DNA of 7,977 nt from an uncultured Pseudomonadota bacterium (GCA_937996755.1 CALKUS010000257.1:1-7977); one strand, 5' to 3'. Positions 1 to 6,555 are shown, counted from the stretch's first letter. Program-made: numbers and translations. Notes: generated from the sequence alone by a model not told the origin.

Positions 1-2
1 GC

Positions 3-419
3 CAGATGAAGGCCGAGCGCGAGAAGCGCGCGAACATCCTCGAGGCCGAGGGCGCGCGCGCGTCCGAGATCCTGCGCGCGGAAGGCGAGAAGCAGGCTGC
101 CGTGCTCGAGGCCGAGGGTCGCCGCGAAGCGGCGTTCCGCGACGCCGAAGCGCGCGAGCGACTCGCCGAGGCCGAGGCGAAGGCCACCATGATGGTGTCG
201 CAGGCGATCGCGAAGGGCGACGTGCAGGCGATCAACTACTTCGTCGCCGACAAGTACGTGGGCGCGCTGAAGGCGCTCGCGTCGGCGCCGAACCAGAAGG
301 TGATGCTCCTGCCGATGGAATCGACCGGCGTGCTCGGCAGCCTGGCCGGCATCGTCGAGCTCGCCAGGCAGGGAACCGAATCGAGGGCTGCGGCGAAGGC
401 GTCGCGTACGGAGGGCTGA
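3..419 (+). CDS. qmcA: QmcA-type SPFH/band-7 (stomatin-like) protein, C-terminal part
   Basis: Partial gene, open at the 5' window edge; 138 codons plus stop are visible. The SPFH core lies upstream of the window. What remains is the C-terminal coiled coil, rich in Glu, Ala and Arg, with a repeated pattern (ILEAEG, ILRAEG, VLEAEG). It is followed by the segment MMVSQAIAKGDVQAINYFVADKY and a tail containing KVMLLPMES. This order closely resembles the C-terminus of E. coli QmcA (there KMVSEAIASGDIQAVNYFVAQKY, then KVVMMPLE, recalled from memory). The family forms membrane-anchored oligomers linked to membrane microdomains and protease regulation. The NfeD-family partner starts 8 nt after the stop, the classic two-gene arrangement, so the pair is probably cotranscribed. 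The family call is secure; the exact cellular role is not established from this sequence. Confidence 0.9.
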   Translation, partial: QMKAEREKRANILEAEGARASEILRAEGEKQAAVLEAEGRREAAFRDAEARERLAEAEAKATMMVSQAIAKGDVQAINYFVADKYVGALKALASAPNQKVMLLPMESTGVLGSLAGIVELARQGTESRAAAKASRTEG

Positions 420-427
420 GCAAGGCC

Positions 428-862
428 ATGAGCAACAACGTGTACTTCTGGTGGGGCCTCGGGCTGCTGCTGATGGCGCTCGAGACGTTCGTGCCGGGCG
501 CGTTCCTGTTGTGGTTCGGCTTCGCGGCGGCGGCGATGGGCTTCGTCGTGCTGGTGCTGCCCATCGGCCCGATCTGGCAGGCGGTGTTGTTCTCCGTCCT
601 GTCGCTGATCAGCGTCGGTGTCTACTGGAAATGGTTCCGCGGACGCGGTGTCGAGAGCGACCAGCCGCTGCTGAACCGCCGTGCCGCCCAGCTCGTCGGG
701 CGTACGTTCCACCTCGAGACCCCGCTGGTCGACGGCTTCGGGAAGATCCGCATCAACGACGCGCTCTGGACGGTGTCGGGCGAACCGCAGGCAGCGGGCG
801 GCCGCGTGCGCGTGGTCGACGTCGTCGACGGCACGACCCTGCGGGTCGAGCGCGCGGAGTGA
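428..862 (+). CDS. NfeD-family membrane protein (YbbJ-like), partner of QmcA
   Basis: A complete protein of 144 aa, the usual size of the short NfeD class. Residues about 5-68 are strongly hydrophobic and fit two to three membrane helices with a short PG/PIGP turn pattern. After a basic junction (KWFRGRG), residues about 81-143 resemble the small soluble OB-fold beta domain of NfeD proteins (LLNRRAAQLVGRTF, GFGKIRIND, ALWTVSGE, GGRVRVVDVVDGTTLRVE). The family works next to SPFH proteins in the membrane; short NfeD proteins lack the serine-protease domain of the long form, and none is present here. The chosen ATG begins 8 nt after qmcA stops. A GGAGGG in the end of qmcA (410-415) and an AAGG (422-425) are possible ribosome binding sites. 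It is followed by a 113-nt gap before gcvT. Confidence 0.9.
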   Translation: MSNNVYFWWGLGLLLMALETFVPGAFLLWFGFAAAAMGFVVLVLPIGPIWQAVLFSVLSLISVGVYWKWFRGRGVESDQPLLNRRAAQLVGRTFHLETPLVDGFGKIRINDALWTVSGEPQAAGGRVRVVDVVDGTTLRVERAE

Positions 863-869
863 CGGCAAG

Positions 870-892
870 CCGCGGCCCCCGGCGGGCCGCGG
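870..892 (+). other. GC-rich hairpin after the NfeD gene
   Basis: CCGCGGCC (870-877) pairs with GGCCGCGG (885-892) around a 7-nt loop, 8 nt past the NfeD stop codon. There is no T-run after it, so it is not a standard intrinsic terminator. It could slow RNA polymerase or protect the 3' end of the qmcA–nfeD transcript. Confidence 0.45.
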
Positions 893-915
893 CGGCGACC
901 GCGCCGCCGGGCGCG

Positions 916-945
916 TTTACGGCGCGGCGGGCCGGAAGCGATAAT
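916..945 (+). promoter_or_regulatory. Predicted sigma70-type promoter of gcvTH
   Basis: TTTACG (916-921, 4 of 6 matches to TTGACA) and GATAAT (940-945, 5 of 6 matches to TATAAT) are separated by 18 nt. The start of transcription would fall near 952, leaving a leader of about 25 nt before the gcvT ATG. No riboswitch-like structure fits in that leader, in contrast to gcvP. Confidence 0.55.
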
Positions 946-975
946 GCGCGGCCCCGCCGCCCGCCATCCATCGCC

Positions 976-2073
976 ATGTCCCTGCTGACGACCGTACTCA
1001 ACGACACCCATCGCGCCGCCGGCGCGCGCATGGTCGACTTCGGCGGCTGGGACATGCCGCTGCACTACGGCTCGCAGATCGAGGAGCACCACCAGGTGCG
1101 GCGCGACGCGGGCATGTTCGACGTCTCGCACATGTGCGTCGTCGACCTGCGCGGCGACCATGTGCGCACGTTCCTGCGTCGGCTGCTCGCCAACGACGTC
1201 GACAAGCTGCGCACCTCGGGCAAGGCGCTGTACAGCTGCATGCTCAACAAGGTGGGCGGCGTGGTCGACGACCTCATCGTGTACTTCCGCGAAGAGAACT
1301 TCTTCCGCCTCGTCGTGAACGCAGGCACGCGCGAGAAGGACCTCGCGTGGATCGAGGAAGCGGCGAAGGCGTTCGGCGTGACGGTGCAGGAGCGCGAGGA
1401 CCTCGCGATGATCGCCGTGCAGGGCCCGACCGCGCGCGAGCGCGTGCACTCCGTGCTGCACCCGTCCGATCGCGAGGCCGTCGCGAAGCTCGGCAAGTTC
1501 AGCGGCCGCGAAGCGGGCGCGCTGTTCGTCGCGCGCACCGGTTACACGGGCGAGGATGGTTACGAGGTGATGGTGCCGACGCACCAGGCGGTCGCGCTGT
1601 GGCAGTCGCTCGTCGAGGCCGGCGTGAAGCCGTGCGGGCTCGGCGCGCGCGACACGCTGCGCCTCGAGGCCGGCATGAACCTCTACGGCCAGGACATGGA
1701 CGAGTCGACGACGCCGTTCGAAGCCGCGCTCGCCTGGACGGTCGCGCTCGACAACGCCGAGCGCGACTTCGTCGGGCGGCCGGCGCTCGAGGCGCAGAAG
1801 GCGCAGGGCGTGCCGCGCGTCATGGTCGGCCTCGTGCTCGACGAGAAGGGCGTGCTGCGCCACGGCCAGCGCGTCGTCACGGGCGCGGGCGACGGCGAGA
1901 TCCTGTCCGGCACGTTCTCCCCTACGCTCGGCAAGGCGATCGCGTTCGCGCGCGTGCCGGCCGGCGAGCTCGGCGCCGTGCGCGTCGACATGCGCGGCCG
2001 CGAAACGCCGGTGCGCGTCGTGAAGTTTCCCTTCGTTCGCGACGGCAAGGCCTGCGCCGGCGTGTTGGGTTAA
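976..2073 (+). CDS. gcvT: Glycine cleavage system T protein (aminomethyltransferase)
   Basis: The 365-aa product matches the family length (364 aa in E. coli). T-protein releases ammonia from the aminomethyl group on lipoyl-GcvH and passes the one-carbon unit to tetrahydrofolate, in the cytoplasm. The sequence tracks E. coli GcvT throughout: GARMVDFGGWDMPLHYGSQI near the N-terminus, DAGMFDVSHM, LLANDV, SGKALYSCMLN, GGVVDDLIVY, FRLVVNAGTREKDL, then TGYTGEDGYE, CGLGARDTLRLEAGMNLYG and SGTFSPTLG. Asp98 in GGVVDDL corresponds to the catalytic Asp97 of E. coli. The frame is open far upstream, but homology begins right after ATG 976, so longer starts are rejected. There is no strong Shine-Dalgarno sequence (CCATCGCC precedes the ATG). 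gcvH follows after 48 nt on the same strand. Confidence 0.97.
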   Translation: MSLLTTVLNDTHRAAGARMVDFGGWDMPLHYGSQIEEHHQVRRDAGMFDVSHMCVVDLRGDHVRTFLRRLLANDVDKLRTSGKALYSCMLNKVGGVVDDLIVYFREENFFRLVVNAGTREKDLAWIEEAAKAFGVTVQEREDLAMIAVQGPTARERVHSVLHPSDREAVAKLGKFSGREAGALFVARTGYTGEDGYEVMVPTHQAVALWQSLVEAGVKPCGLGARDTLRLEAGMNLYGQDMDESTTPFEAALAWTVALDNAERDFVGRPALEAQKAQGVPRVMVGLVLDEKGVLRHGQRVVTGAGDGEILSGTFSPTLGKAIAFARVPAGELGAVRVDMRGRETPVRVVKFPFVRDGKACAGVLG

Positions 2074-2121
2074 TATCCGGCGCGCCATCCCATTCCCCAA
2101 CCCGATGAACCCACGCGAGCC

Positions 2122-2514
2122 ATGAACGAAATCCCCGGCGACCTGAAGTTCCTGAAGAGCCACGAGTGGGCGCGAATCGAGGACGACGGCACGGTGACGG
2201 TCGGCGTGTCCGAGCATGCCCAGGCGCAGCTCGGCGACCTGGTGTACGTCGAGCTTCCGGGCGTCGGCGATTCCGTCAATGCGGGCTCGGCCGTCGCGGT
2301 CGTCGAATCGGTCAAGGCCGCGTCCGACGTCTACTCGCCGGTCTCCGGCACCGTGGTGCGCGTCAACGAAGCGCTCGGCGACAAGCCCGAGACGATCAAC
2401 GAGGACGCGTTCGGCGACGGCTGGATCTTCGCGGTCAAACCGTCGTCGCTGGCGGAGCTGGACGAGCTGCTCTCGCCCGACGAGTACGCGGAGCTGATCG
2501 AGAACGAGTCCTGA
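2122..2514 (+). CDS. gcvH: Glycine cleavage system H protein (lipoyl carrier)
   Basis: The 130-aa product is full length for the family. H-protein carries a lipoyl arm that shuttles the aminomethyl intermediate from GcvP to GcvT and is then reoxidised by dihydrolipoamide dehydrogenase (gene not in this window). The lipoyl-type beta domain is plain: KSHEWARIEDDGTVTVGVSE, AQAQLGDLVYVELP, VVESVKAASDVYSPVSG and a C-terminal GDGWIFAVK. Lys65 in ESVKAAS is the lipoylation site. It lies 48 nt after gcvT and probably shares its transcript. A six-codon ORF (2105-2125) ends across the gcvH start codon. The Shine-Dalgarno region is weak. Transcription should end at the intrinsic terminator near 2594. 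Confidence 0.97.
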   Translation: MNEIPGDLKFLKSHEWARIEDDGTVTVGVSEHAQAQLGDLVYVELPGVGDSVNAGSAVAVVESVKAASDVYSPVSGTVVRVNEALGDKPETINEDAFGDGWIFAVKPSSLAELDELLSPDEYAELIENES

Positions 2515-2534
2515 ACCCCCTGCCTAGCTCCTGA

Positions 2535-2557
2535 GAGACTCTGCTACCTCGAGTCTC
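2535..2557 (+). other. Hairpin just after gcvH
   Basis: GAGACTC (2535-2541) and GAGTCTC (2551-2557) form a perfect 7-bp stem with a 9-nt loop, 21 nt past the gcvH stop. No T-run follows. It may act as a 3'-end stabiliser ahead of the stronger terminator at 2594-2620. Confidence 0.4.
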
Positions 2558-2566
2558 CTGGAAGCC

Positions 2567-2589
2567 GTGGGAGCGGCCCATGGCCGCGA
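2567..2589 (+). repeat. REP element, left copy of an inverted pair
   Basis: A 23-nt sequence starting GTGGGAGCGG, with an internal palindrome GCGGCC–CAT–GGCCGC. It is repeated as a perfect reverse complement at 2662-2684. The GTGG head followed by a GC palindrome is the form of REP sequences mobilised by RAYT (TnpA_REP) transposases in Pseudomonas, Stenotrophomonas and relatives. That assignment rests on form only, since no genome-wide copy count is possible here. Confidence 0.7.
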
Positions 2590-2593
2590 AACG

Positions 2594-2620
2594 AAGGCGC
2601 TTCGATCGAAGCGCCTTTTT
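2594..2620 (+). terminator. Intrinsic terminator of gcvTH, possibly bidirectional
   Basis: A perfect palindrome at 2594-2617: a 10-bp stem (AAGGCGCTTC / GAAGCGCCTT) closes a GATC tetraloop. It runs directly into TTTTTCTTTT on the plus strand. This is a strong rho-independent terminator for gcvTH. Read from the minus strand, the hairpin is followed only by CGTTTCG, so it would be a weaker stop for gcvP transcripts arriving from the other side. It sits exactly between the two REP copies. Confidence 0.85.
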
Positions 2621-2661
2621 CTTTTCCCGGCACGAAACGGGCCGATCGGGCGTTCTCGCGA

Positions 2662-2684
2662 TCGCGGCCATGGGCCGCTCCCAC
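2662..2684 (-). repeat. REP element, right copy of an inverted pair
   Basis: Perfect 23-nt reverse complement of 2567-2589, ending 10 nt before the gcvP stop codon. The two copies face each other (a REPIN or BIME-like arrangement), with 72 nt between them that hold the terminator. In RNA the whole of 2567-2684 could fold as one long stem with the terminator at its tip. Confidence 0.7.
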
Positions 2685-2694
2685 TTCCTTCGAA

Positions 2695-5586
2695 TCAGGG
2701 CAAGGCGCCCATGTCTGCGCCCGCCATCTCCAGTTCCTGCGGAGTCGGGCACAGGCAAATGAGGTTCCGATCGCCGTAGACGTTGTCGACGCGATTCACC
2801 GGGCACCAGTACTTGTCCTGCTTCACGCAACCCGGCGGGAAGCAGCCTTCGGCGCGCGGGTACTTGCGGTTCCACGCGTCGTCGGCGAGGTCGAACACGG
2901 TGTGCGGCGCGTGGCGCAGCGGGCTGTCCTCGATCGCGAAGCGGCCTTTCTCGACGTCGGCGATCTCCTTGCGGATCTCGATCATGGCGTCGCAGAAACG
3001 GTCGAGCTCCACCTTCGCCTCGGATTCGGTCGGCTCGATCATGAGCGTACCCGGCACCGGGAAGCTCATGGTGGGCGCATGGAAGCCGAAGTCGATGAGC
3101 CGTTTCGCGATGTCGTCGACGGTGACGCCGGCGGAATCCTTCAGCGCGCGCGGGTCGAGGATGCACTCGTGCGCGACCCGGCCGTTGTGGTTCTTGTAGA
3201 GCACCGGGAAGTAGCGGTCGAGGCGCGCGGCGATGTAGTTGGCGTTGAGGATCGCGACGCGCGTCGCGTCGGCCAGGCCTTGCGCGCCCATCATCAGGAT
3301 GTACGCGTAGGAAATCGGGAGGATCGACGCCGAGCCCCACGGCGCGGCGGACACCGGGCCGACCGGCGCCGTGCCGTCGTCGCGCTCGGGATGGCCGGGC
3401 AGGAACGGCGCGAGGTGCTTGCGCACGCCGATCGGGCCCATGCCGGGACCGCCGCCGCCGTGCGGGATGCAGAACGTCTTGTGCAGGTTCAGGTGCGAGA
3501 CGTCGGCGCCGTACTTGCCCGGGCGCGCGAGCCCGACCTGCGCGTTGAGGTTCGCGCCGTCGAGATACACCTGGCCGCCGGCCGAGTGCACGATCTCGCA
3601 GATCTCGCCGATGCGCTCCTCGAACACGCCATGCGTGGACGGGTAGGTGATCATGATCGCGGCGAGCGACGCTGCGTGCTTCGCCGCCTTCGCGCGCAGG
3701 TCGTCGACATCGACGTTGCCGTGGTCGTCGCACGCGACGACGACGACGTCCATGCCGACCATCTGCGCGGACGCCGGGTTCGTGCCGTGCGCCGACGACG
3801 GGATGAGGCAGACCGTGCGATGCGATTCGTTGCGGCTCGCGTGCCAGCCGCGGATCGCGAGCAGGCCGGCGTACTCGCCCTGCGCGCCGGAGTTCGGCTG
3901 CAGCGAGACGGCGTCGTAGCCCGTGATGTCGCACAGCCACTGCTCGAGGTTGCGGAACAGCTCGGCATAGCCCTGCGCCTGGTCGGCGGGCGCGAACGGA
4001 TGCAGGTTCGCGAGCTCCGGCCAGGTGATCGGCACCATTTCGGCCGTCGCGTTGAGCTTCATCGTGCAGGAGCCGAGCGGGATCATCGCGCGGTCCAGCG
4101 CGAGGTCGCGGTCGGCGAGCTTGCGCATGTAGCGCAGCAGCTCGGTTTCGGAGTGGTGCTTCGCGAAGATCGGGTGGCGCAGGCACGGGCCCGTTCGGCG
4201 CAGCGCCGCGGGCAGTGCATCCGACGCGCCGGCCGCGAGGTCGGCGTAGCGCAGCTCGCCGCCGAACGCGCGCCACGTGGACTCGACGATCGCTTCGGTC
4301 GTCGTTTCATCGAGCGCGATCGACAGGCGGTCGTCGCCGATCGCGCGCAGGTTGATGCCGAGCGACACCGCCTTCGCGAGGATGGCGTCGCGGTTCGGCG
4401 CGCGCACCGTGACGGTGTCGAAGAACGCGTCGGCGAGCGGCGCGAAGCCGAGCTTGCGCAGGCCGGCCGCCAGCACGGTGGCGCGACGGTGCACGTCGGC
4501 GCCGATCGCACGCAGGCCATCGGGGCCGTGGTAGACCGCGTACATCGACGCGATCACGGCGAGCAGCACCTGCGCCGTGCAGATGTTCGACGTCGCCTTC
4601 TCGCGGCGGATGTGCTGCTCGCGCGTCTGCAGCGCGAGGCGGTAGGCGGGCTCGCCGCGCGCGTCGATGGAGACGCCGATCAGGCGGCCCGGGATCGCGC
4701 GCTTGTAGGCGTCGCGCACGGCCATGTAGCCGGCGTGCGGCCCGCCGTAGCCCATCGGCACGCCGAAGCGCTGCGTCGAGCCGATCGCGATGTCGGCGCC
4801 GAGCTCGCCCGGCGGAACGAGCACGGTGAGCGCGAGCGGGTCGGCGGCAACGATGGCGAGCGCACCGGCAGCGCGCAGCGCCGAGAACGTGCCGCGGAAG
4901 TCGCGCACCGCGCCCTGCGTGCCCGGGTACTGCACGAGCGCGCCGAACACGGACTTCGCGTCGAGCTCGGTGAGCGGGTCGCCGACCACCACGGTCCAGC
5001 CCAGCGGCTCGGCGCGCGTGCGCACGACGGCGATCGTCTGCGGGTGGCACTCGGCGTCGACGAAGAACGTGGTGGACTTCGCCTTCGACACGCGCTGCGC
5101 GACGGCCATCGCCTCGGCCGCGGCCGTCGCCTCGTCCAGCAGCGACGCGTTCGCGACGTCGAGGCCGGTGAGCTCGCTCACCATGGTCTGGAAATTCAGC
5201 AGCGCCTCGAGGCGACCCTGGCTGATCTCGGGCTGGTACGGCGTGTATGCCGTGTACCAGGCCGGGTTCTCGAGGATGTTGCGCTGGATGACGAGCGGCG
5301 TGTGCGTGCCGTGGTAGCCCTGGCCGATCAGCGACACGAGCACGCGGTTCTTCGCGGCGAGTGCGCGCAGGTGCGCGAGCGCGTCGACCTCGGAGAGGCC
5401 GGGACCGAATGGCAGCGGCTCGCGCTGGCGGATGGATTCCGGCAGGGTCTCGGCGACGAGCGCGTCGATGCTGGCCACGCCGACGGCGTCGAGCATCTCC
5501 TGGACTTCGGCGGGCGAGGGTCCGATGTGGCGGGCGGCGAAATCGCGCGCGGGCTGCGCGGTCGTGGCGTGCGTGTCTTTCTTCAT
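2695..5586 (-). CDS. gcvP: Glycine dehydrogenase (decarboxylating), P protein
   Basis: The product is 963 aa from the chosen ATG at 5586, against about 957 in E. coli. P-protein is the PLP enzyme that decarboxylates glycine and loads the aminomethyl group on lipoyl-GcvH. N-terminal landmarks are ARHIGPS, ENPAWYTAYTPYQPEISQGRLEALLNFQTM, and DEATAAAEAM. The C-terminal half carries the PLP-binding NLHKTFCIPHGGGGPGMGP, in which Lys703 corresponds to E. coli Lys706. The frame is intact with no internal stop. An upstream in-frame ATG at 5628 would add MRTAVAAAHAPRIA; this is not needed for family alignment, so 5586 is preferred, although neither start has a good Shine-Dalgarno sequence. The gene converges on gcvTH and is preceded by a glycine riboswitch, so its expression is probably glycine-responsive. 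Confidence 0.97.
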   Translation of the reverse strand: MKKDTHATTAQPARDFAARHIGPSPAEVQEMLDAVGVASIDALVAETLPESIRQREPLPFGPGLSEVDALAHLRALAAKNRVLVSLIGQGYHGTHTPLVIQRNILENPAWYTAYTPYQPEISQGRLEALLNFQTMVSELTGLDVANASLLDEATAAAEAMAVAQRVSKAKSTTFFVDAECHPQTIAVVRTRAEPLGWTVVVGDPLTELDAKSVFGALVQYPGTQGAVRDFRGTFSALRAAGALAIVAADPLALTVLVPPGELGADIAIGSTQRFGVPMGYGGPHAGYMAVRDAYKRAIPGRLIGVSIDARGEPAYRLALQTREQHIRREKATSNICTAQVLLAVIASMYAVYHGPDGLRAIGADVHRRATVLAAGLRKLGFAPLADAFFDTVTVRAPNRDAILAKAVSLGINLRAIGDDRLSIALDETTTEAIVESTWRAFGGELRYADLAAGASDALPAALRRTGPCLRHPIFAKHHSETELLRYMRKLADRDLALDRAMIPLGSCTMKLNATAEMVPITWPELANLHPFAPADQAQGYAELFRNLEQWLCDITGYDAVSLQPNSGAQGEYAGLLAIRGWHASRNESHRTVCLIPSSAHGTNPASAQMVGMDVVVVACDDHGNVDVDDLRAKAAKHAASLAAIMITYPSTHGVFEERIGEICEIVHSAGGQVYLDGANLNAQVGLARPGKYGADVSHLNLHKTFCIPHGGGGPGMGPIGVRKHLAPFLPGHPERDDGTAPVGPVSAAPWGSASILPISYAYILMMGAQGLADATRVAILNANYIAARLDRYFPVLYKNHNGRVAHECILDPRALKDSAGVTVDDIAKRLIDFGFHAPTMSFPVPGTLMIEPTESEAKVELDRFCDAMIEIRKEIADVEKGRFAIEDSPLRHAPHTVFDLADDAWNRKYPRAEGCFPPGCVKQDKYWCPVNRVDNVYGDRNLICLCPTPQELEMAGADMGALP

Positions 5587-5602
5587 GGCGATCCGAGGAG
5601 CG

Positions 5603-5655
5603 TGCGCGGCGGCGACCGCCGTGCGCATACCGACCCGGGCCCAAGGCCAGCCCGG
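5603..5655 (-). promoter_or_regulatory. Putative expression platform between riboswitch and gcvP start
   Basis: Two GC-rich hairpins lie between aptamer 2 and the gcvP ATG. The first pairs 5650-5655 with 5635-5640 (CCGGGC/GCCCGG). The second pairs 5616-5621 with 5607-5612 (CGGCGG/CCGCCG), with a bulged 4-bp extension outside it. Neither is followed by a T-run, so a terminator-type switch is not apparent; control of translation or another mechanism is more likely. No alternative pairing with the aptamers was established. Confidence 0.35.
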
Positions 5656-5665
5656 TGTGGCGCCC

Positions 5666-5833
5666 CATCTGTCGCTTGCGCCTGAGAGCGTGACCCCTTC
5701 GGCGGACGCGGCGCAGCGCGTCGACTTTCCAGATGTATTGCGCGGACGCCGCGGTCCTTTTGCCTGAGAGTTTCCGGGGCGGTTGCTCCTTCGGCGCCGG
5801 CTGCGACCCGAAGGTCTCGCCGGTCTCTCCCGC
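5666..5833 (-). promoter_or_regulatory. Tandem glycine riboswitch in the gcvP leader
   Basis: On the minus strand two glycine-aptamer modules follow one another. Aptamer 1 (5833-5751) opens GCGGGAGAGACC, contains GCCGAAGGAGCAA and ACTCTCAGGCAAAAGGACCGC, and is closed by GCGG/CCGC. Aptamer 2 (5735-5666) has CATCTGGAAAGTC, GCCGAAGGGGTCA, GCTCTCAGGC and GACAGATG, closed by CATCTG/CAGATG. The short linker and these conserved blocks are the known signature of the cooperative gcv riboswitch. It lies 79 nt upstream of ATG 5586. Known examples upstream of gcv genes usually turn expression on with glycine; the direction here is inferred. Confidence 0.95.
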
Positions 5834-6062
5834 GGCGGCGCGAAAGCGCGCGCAGGTTACCACCAACGCCGTCGACGCTCCCGCGCGCGGGTCGCATCAC
5901 GCGGCGGAGTCGTCGTCGCGCGACCTGCATGCGCGTCGCGCTCGCGAGCCGCGTGCGTCGCACGATCGCGATCACGGGCGAGCGCGAAGCGGCATCGAGC
6001 ACGAGCGGTGCGTCGCTCGCGACGACGCGCGCGAGGTGCGTCGAGCGTCGCCCGGACGCCCG

Positions 6063-6086
6063 CGCGACCCCTCCGCGAGGGTCGCG
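6063..6086 (+). other. Hairpin ahead of an A/T island
   Basis: CGCGACCC (6063-6070) and GGGTCGCG (6079-6086) form an 8-bp stem over an 8-nt loop. About 14 nt later comes AAAATATTTTTT (6101-6112). The gap makes a standard terminator unlikely. Confidence 0.3.
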
Positions 6087-6336
6087 AGACGGTCTTCGCG
6101 AAAATATTTTTTCCCACCCTCGAGGTCGCCGTCGGGGCGCCTCGGCGCTCGCTCGCGGCAGCATCGCGCGTCGCGACGGCGGCTCGCTCGAGCATCGATG
6201 GCGAGTCGCGCCCTCGTTGCGAGCGACGTCGCGGGCGCGGCGGCTCGCGCGCCGCATCGCCACGCGTCGCACCGGAGTGCCTCGGTGGAATTTCGCATTT
6301 CTCCCGCGTATTCGCGCGATTCGCGCCAACGAGCAC

Positions 6337-6360
6337 GCGCGCATCGCAGCGCGCATCGCA
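6337..6360 (+). repeat. Perfect 12-bp tandem direct repeat
   Basis: GCGCGCATCGCA occurs twice back to back (6337-6348 and 6349-6360), inside the stop-free CpG-rich block. Its function is unknown, and it may simply reflect the low complexity of the block. Confidence 0.6.
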
Positions 6361-6365
6361 TCGCG

Positions 6366-6401
6366 GACGTTCGTGCGAACGTCGTCGCGCGCAGCGCGCG
6401 A
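6366..6401. repeat. Two adjacent near-perfect palindromes
   Basis: GACGTTCG–TG–CGAACGTC (6366-6383) is followed after 1 nt by TCGCGCGC–A–GCGCGCGA (6385-6401). Each is an exact 8-bp inverted repeat with a 1-2 nt centre, too tight for a good RNA loop without opening the inner pairs. They could equally be protein-binding palindromes or chance in this CG-biased block. Confidence 0.4.
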
Positions 6402-6526
6402 GCGTCGCCGCATCGCGCTCGCTGCGTCATCGCGACGCGGTCGCGCGAGCGCGTCGGAGAAATTTCCGCGTCGTCGCGAGCGACTCGCGCGTCGCGCCCG
6501 AGGATGTCGACGAAGCAAAAAAGCTA

Positions 6527-6555
6527 TTGACAGTCAAGCGATGCGGGATTAGCTT
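6527..6555 (+). promoter_or_regulatory. Predicted promoter of the histone-like gene or a small RNA
   Basis: A perfect −35 TTGACA (6527-6532), preceded by an A-tract (6517-6522), is followed at 17-nt spacing by TAGCTT (6550-6555, 3 of 6 matches to TATAAT). Here sequence character changes sharply from the CpG-rich block to ordinary DNA. Transcription would begin near 6562, giving a leader of about 320 nt to the histone-like ORF, or a short RNA ending near 6754. Confidence 0.55.

Larger units (their letters stand above)
5837..6526. other. 690-nt region without a convincing gene, CpG-rich and almost stop-free
   Basis: No recognisable protein, tRNA or rRNA. The text is dominated by TCGC, GCGA and CGCG words. 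From 5975 to 6426 there is no TAA, TAG, TGA or any of their complements, so all six frames stay open. The apparent long ORFs are Arg/Ala/Ser-rich in every frame, show no consistent third-position pattern where I read one frame through, and lack ribosome binding sites. TA dinucleotides are nearly absent. Small A/T islands (about 6101-6112, 6289-6300, 6461-6469) interrupt it. The promoter of gcvP should lie at the left end on the minus strand, but I see no good −35/−10 pair there. Confidence 0.6.

Noticed and set aside
870..892. GC hairpin considered as an intrinsic terminator of qmcA–nfeD.
   Set aside because: No T-run follows, so it is listed only as a hairpin.
451..975. A 175-codon N-terminal extension of gcvT.
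   Set aside because: It overlaps the NfeD gene in another frame and the predicted promoter; GcvT homology begins at ATG 976.
2435..5866. Long ORFs antisense to or out of frame with gcvP, and one running antisense through gcvT.
   Set aside because: These are shadows of high-GC genes: Arg-rich, no motifs, fully overlapping confident gcv coding sequence.
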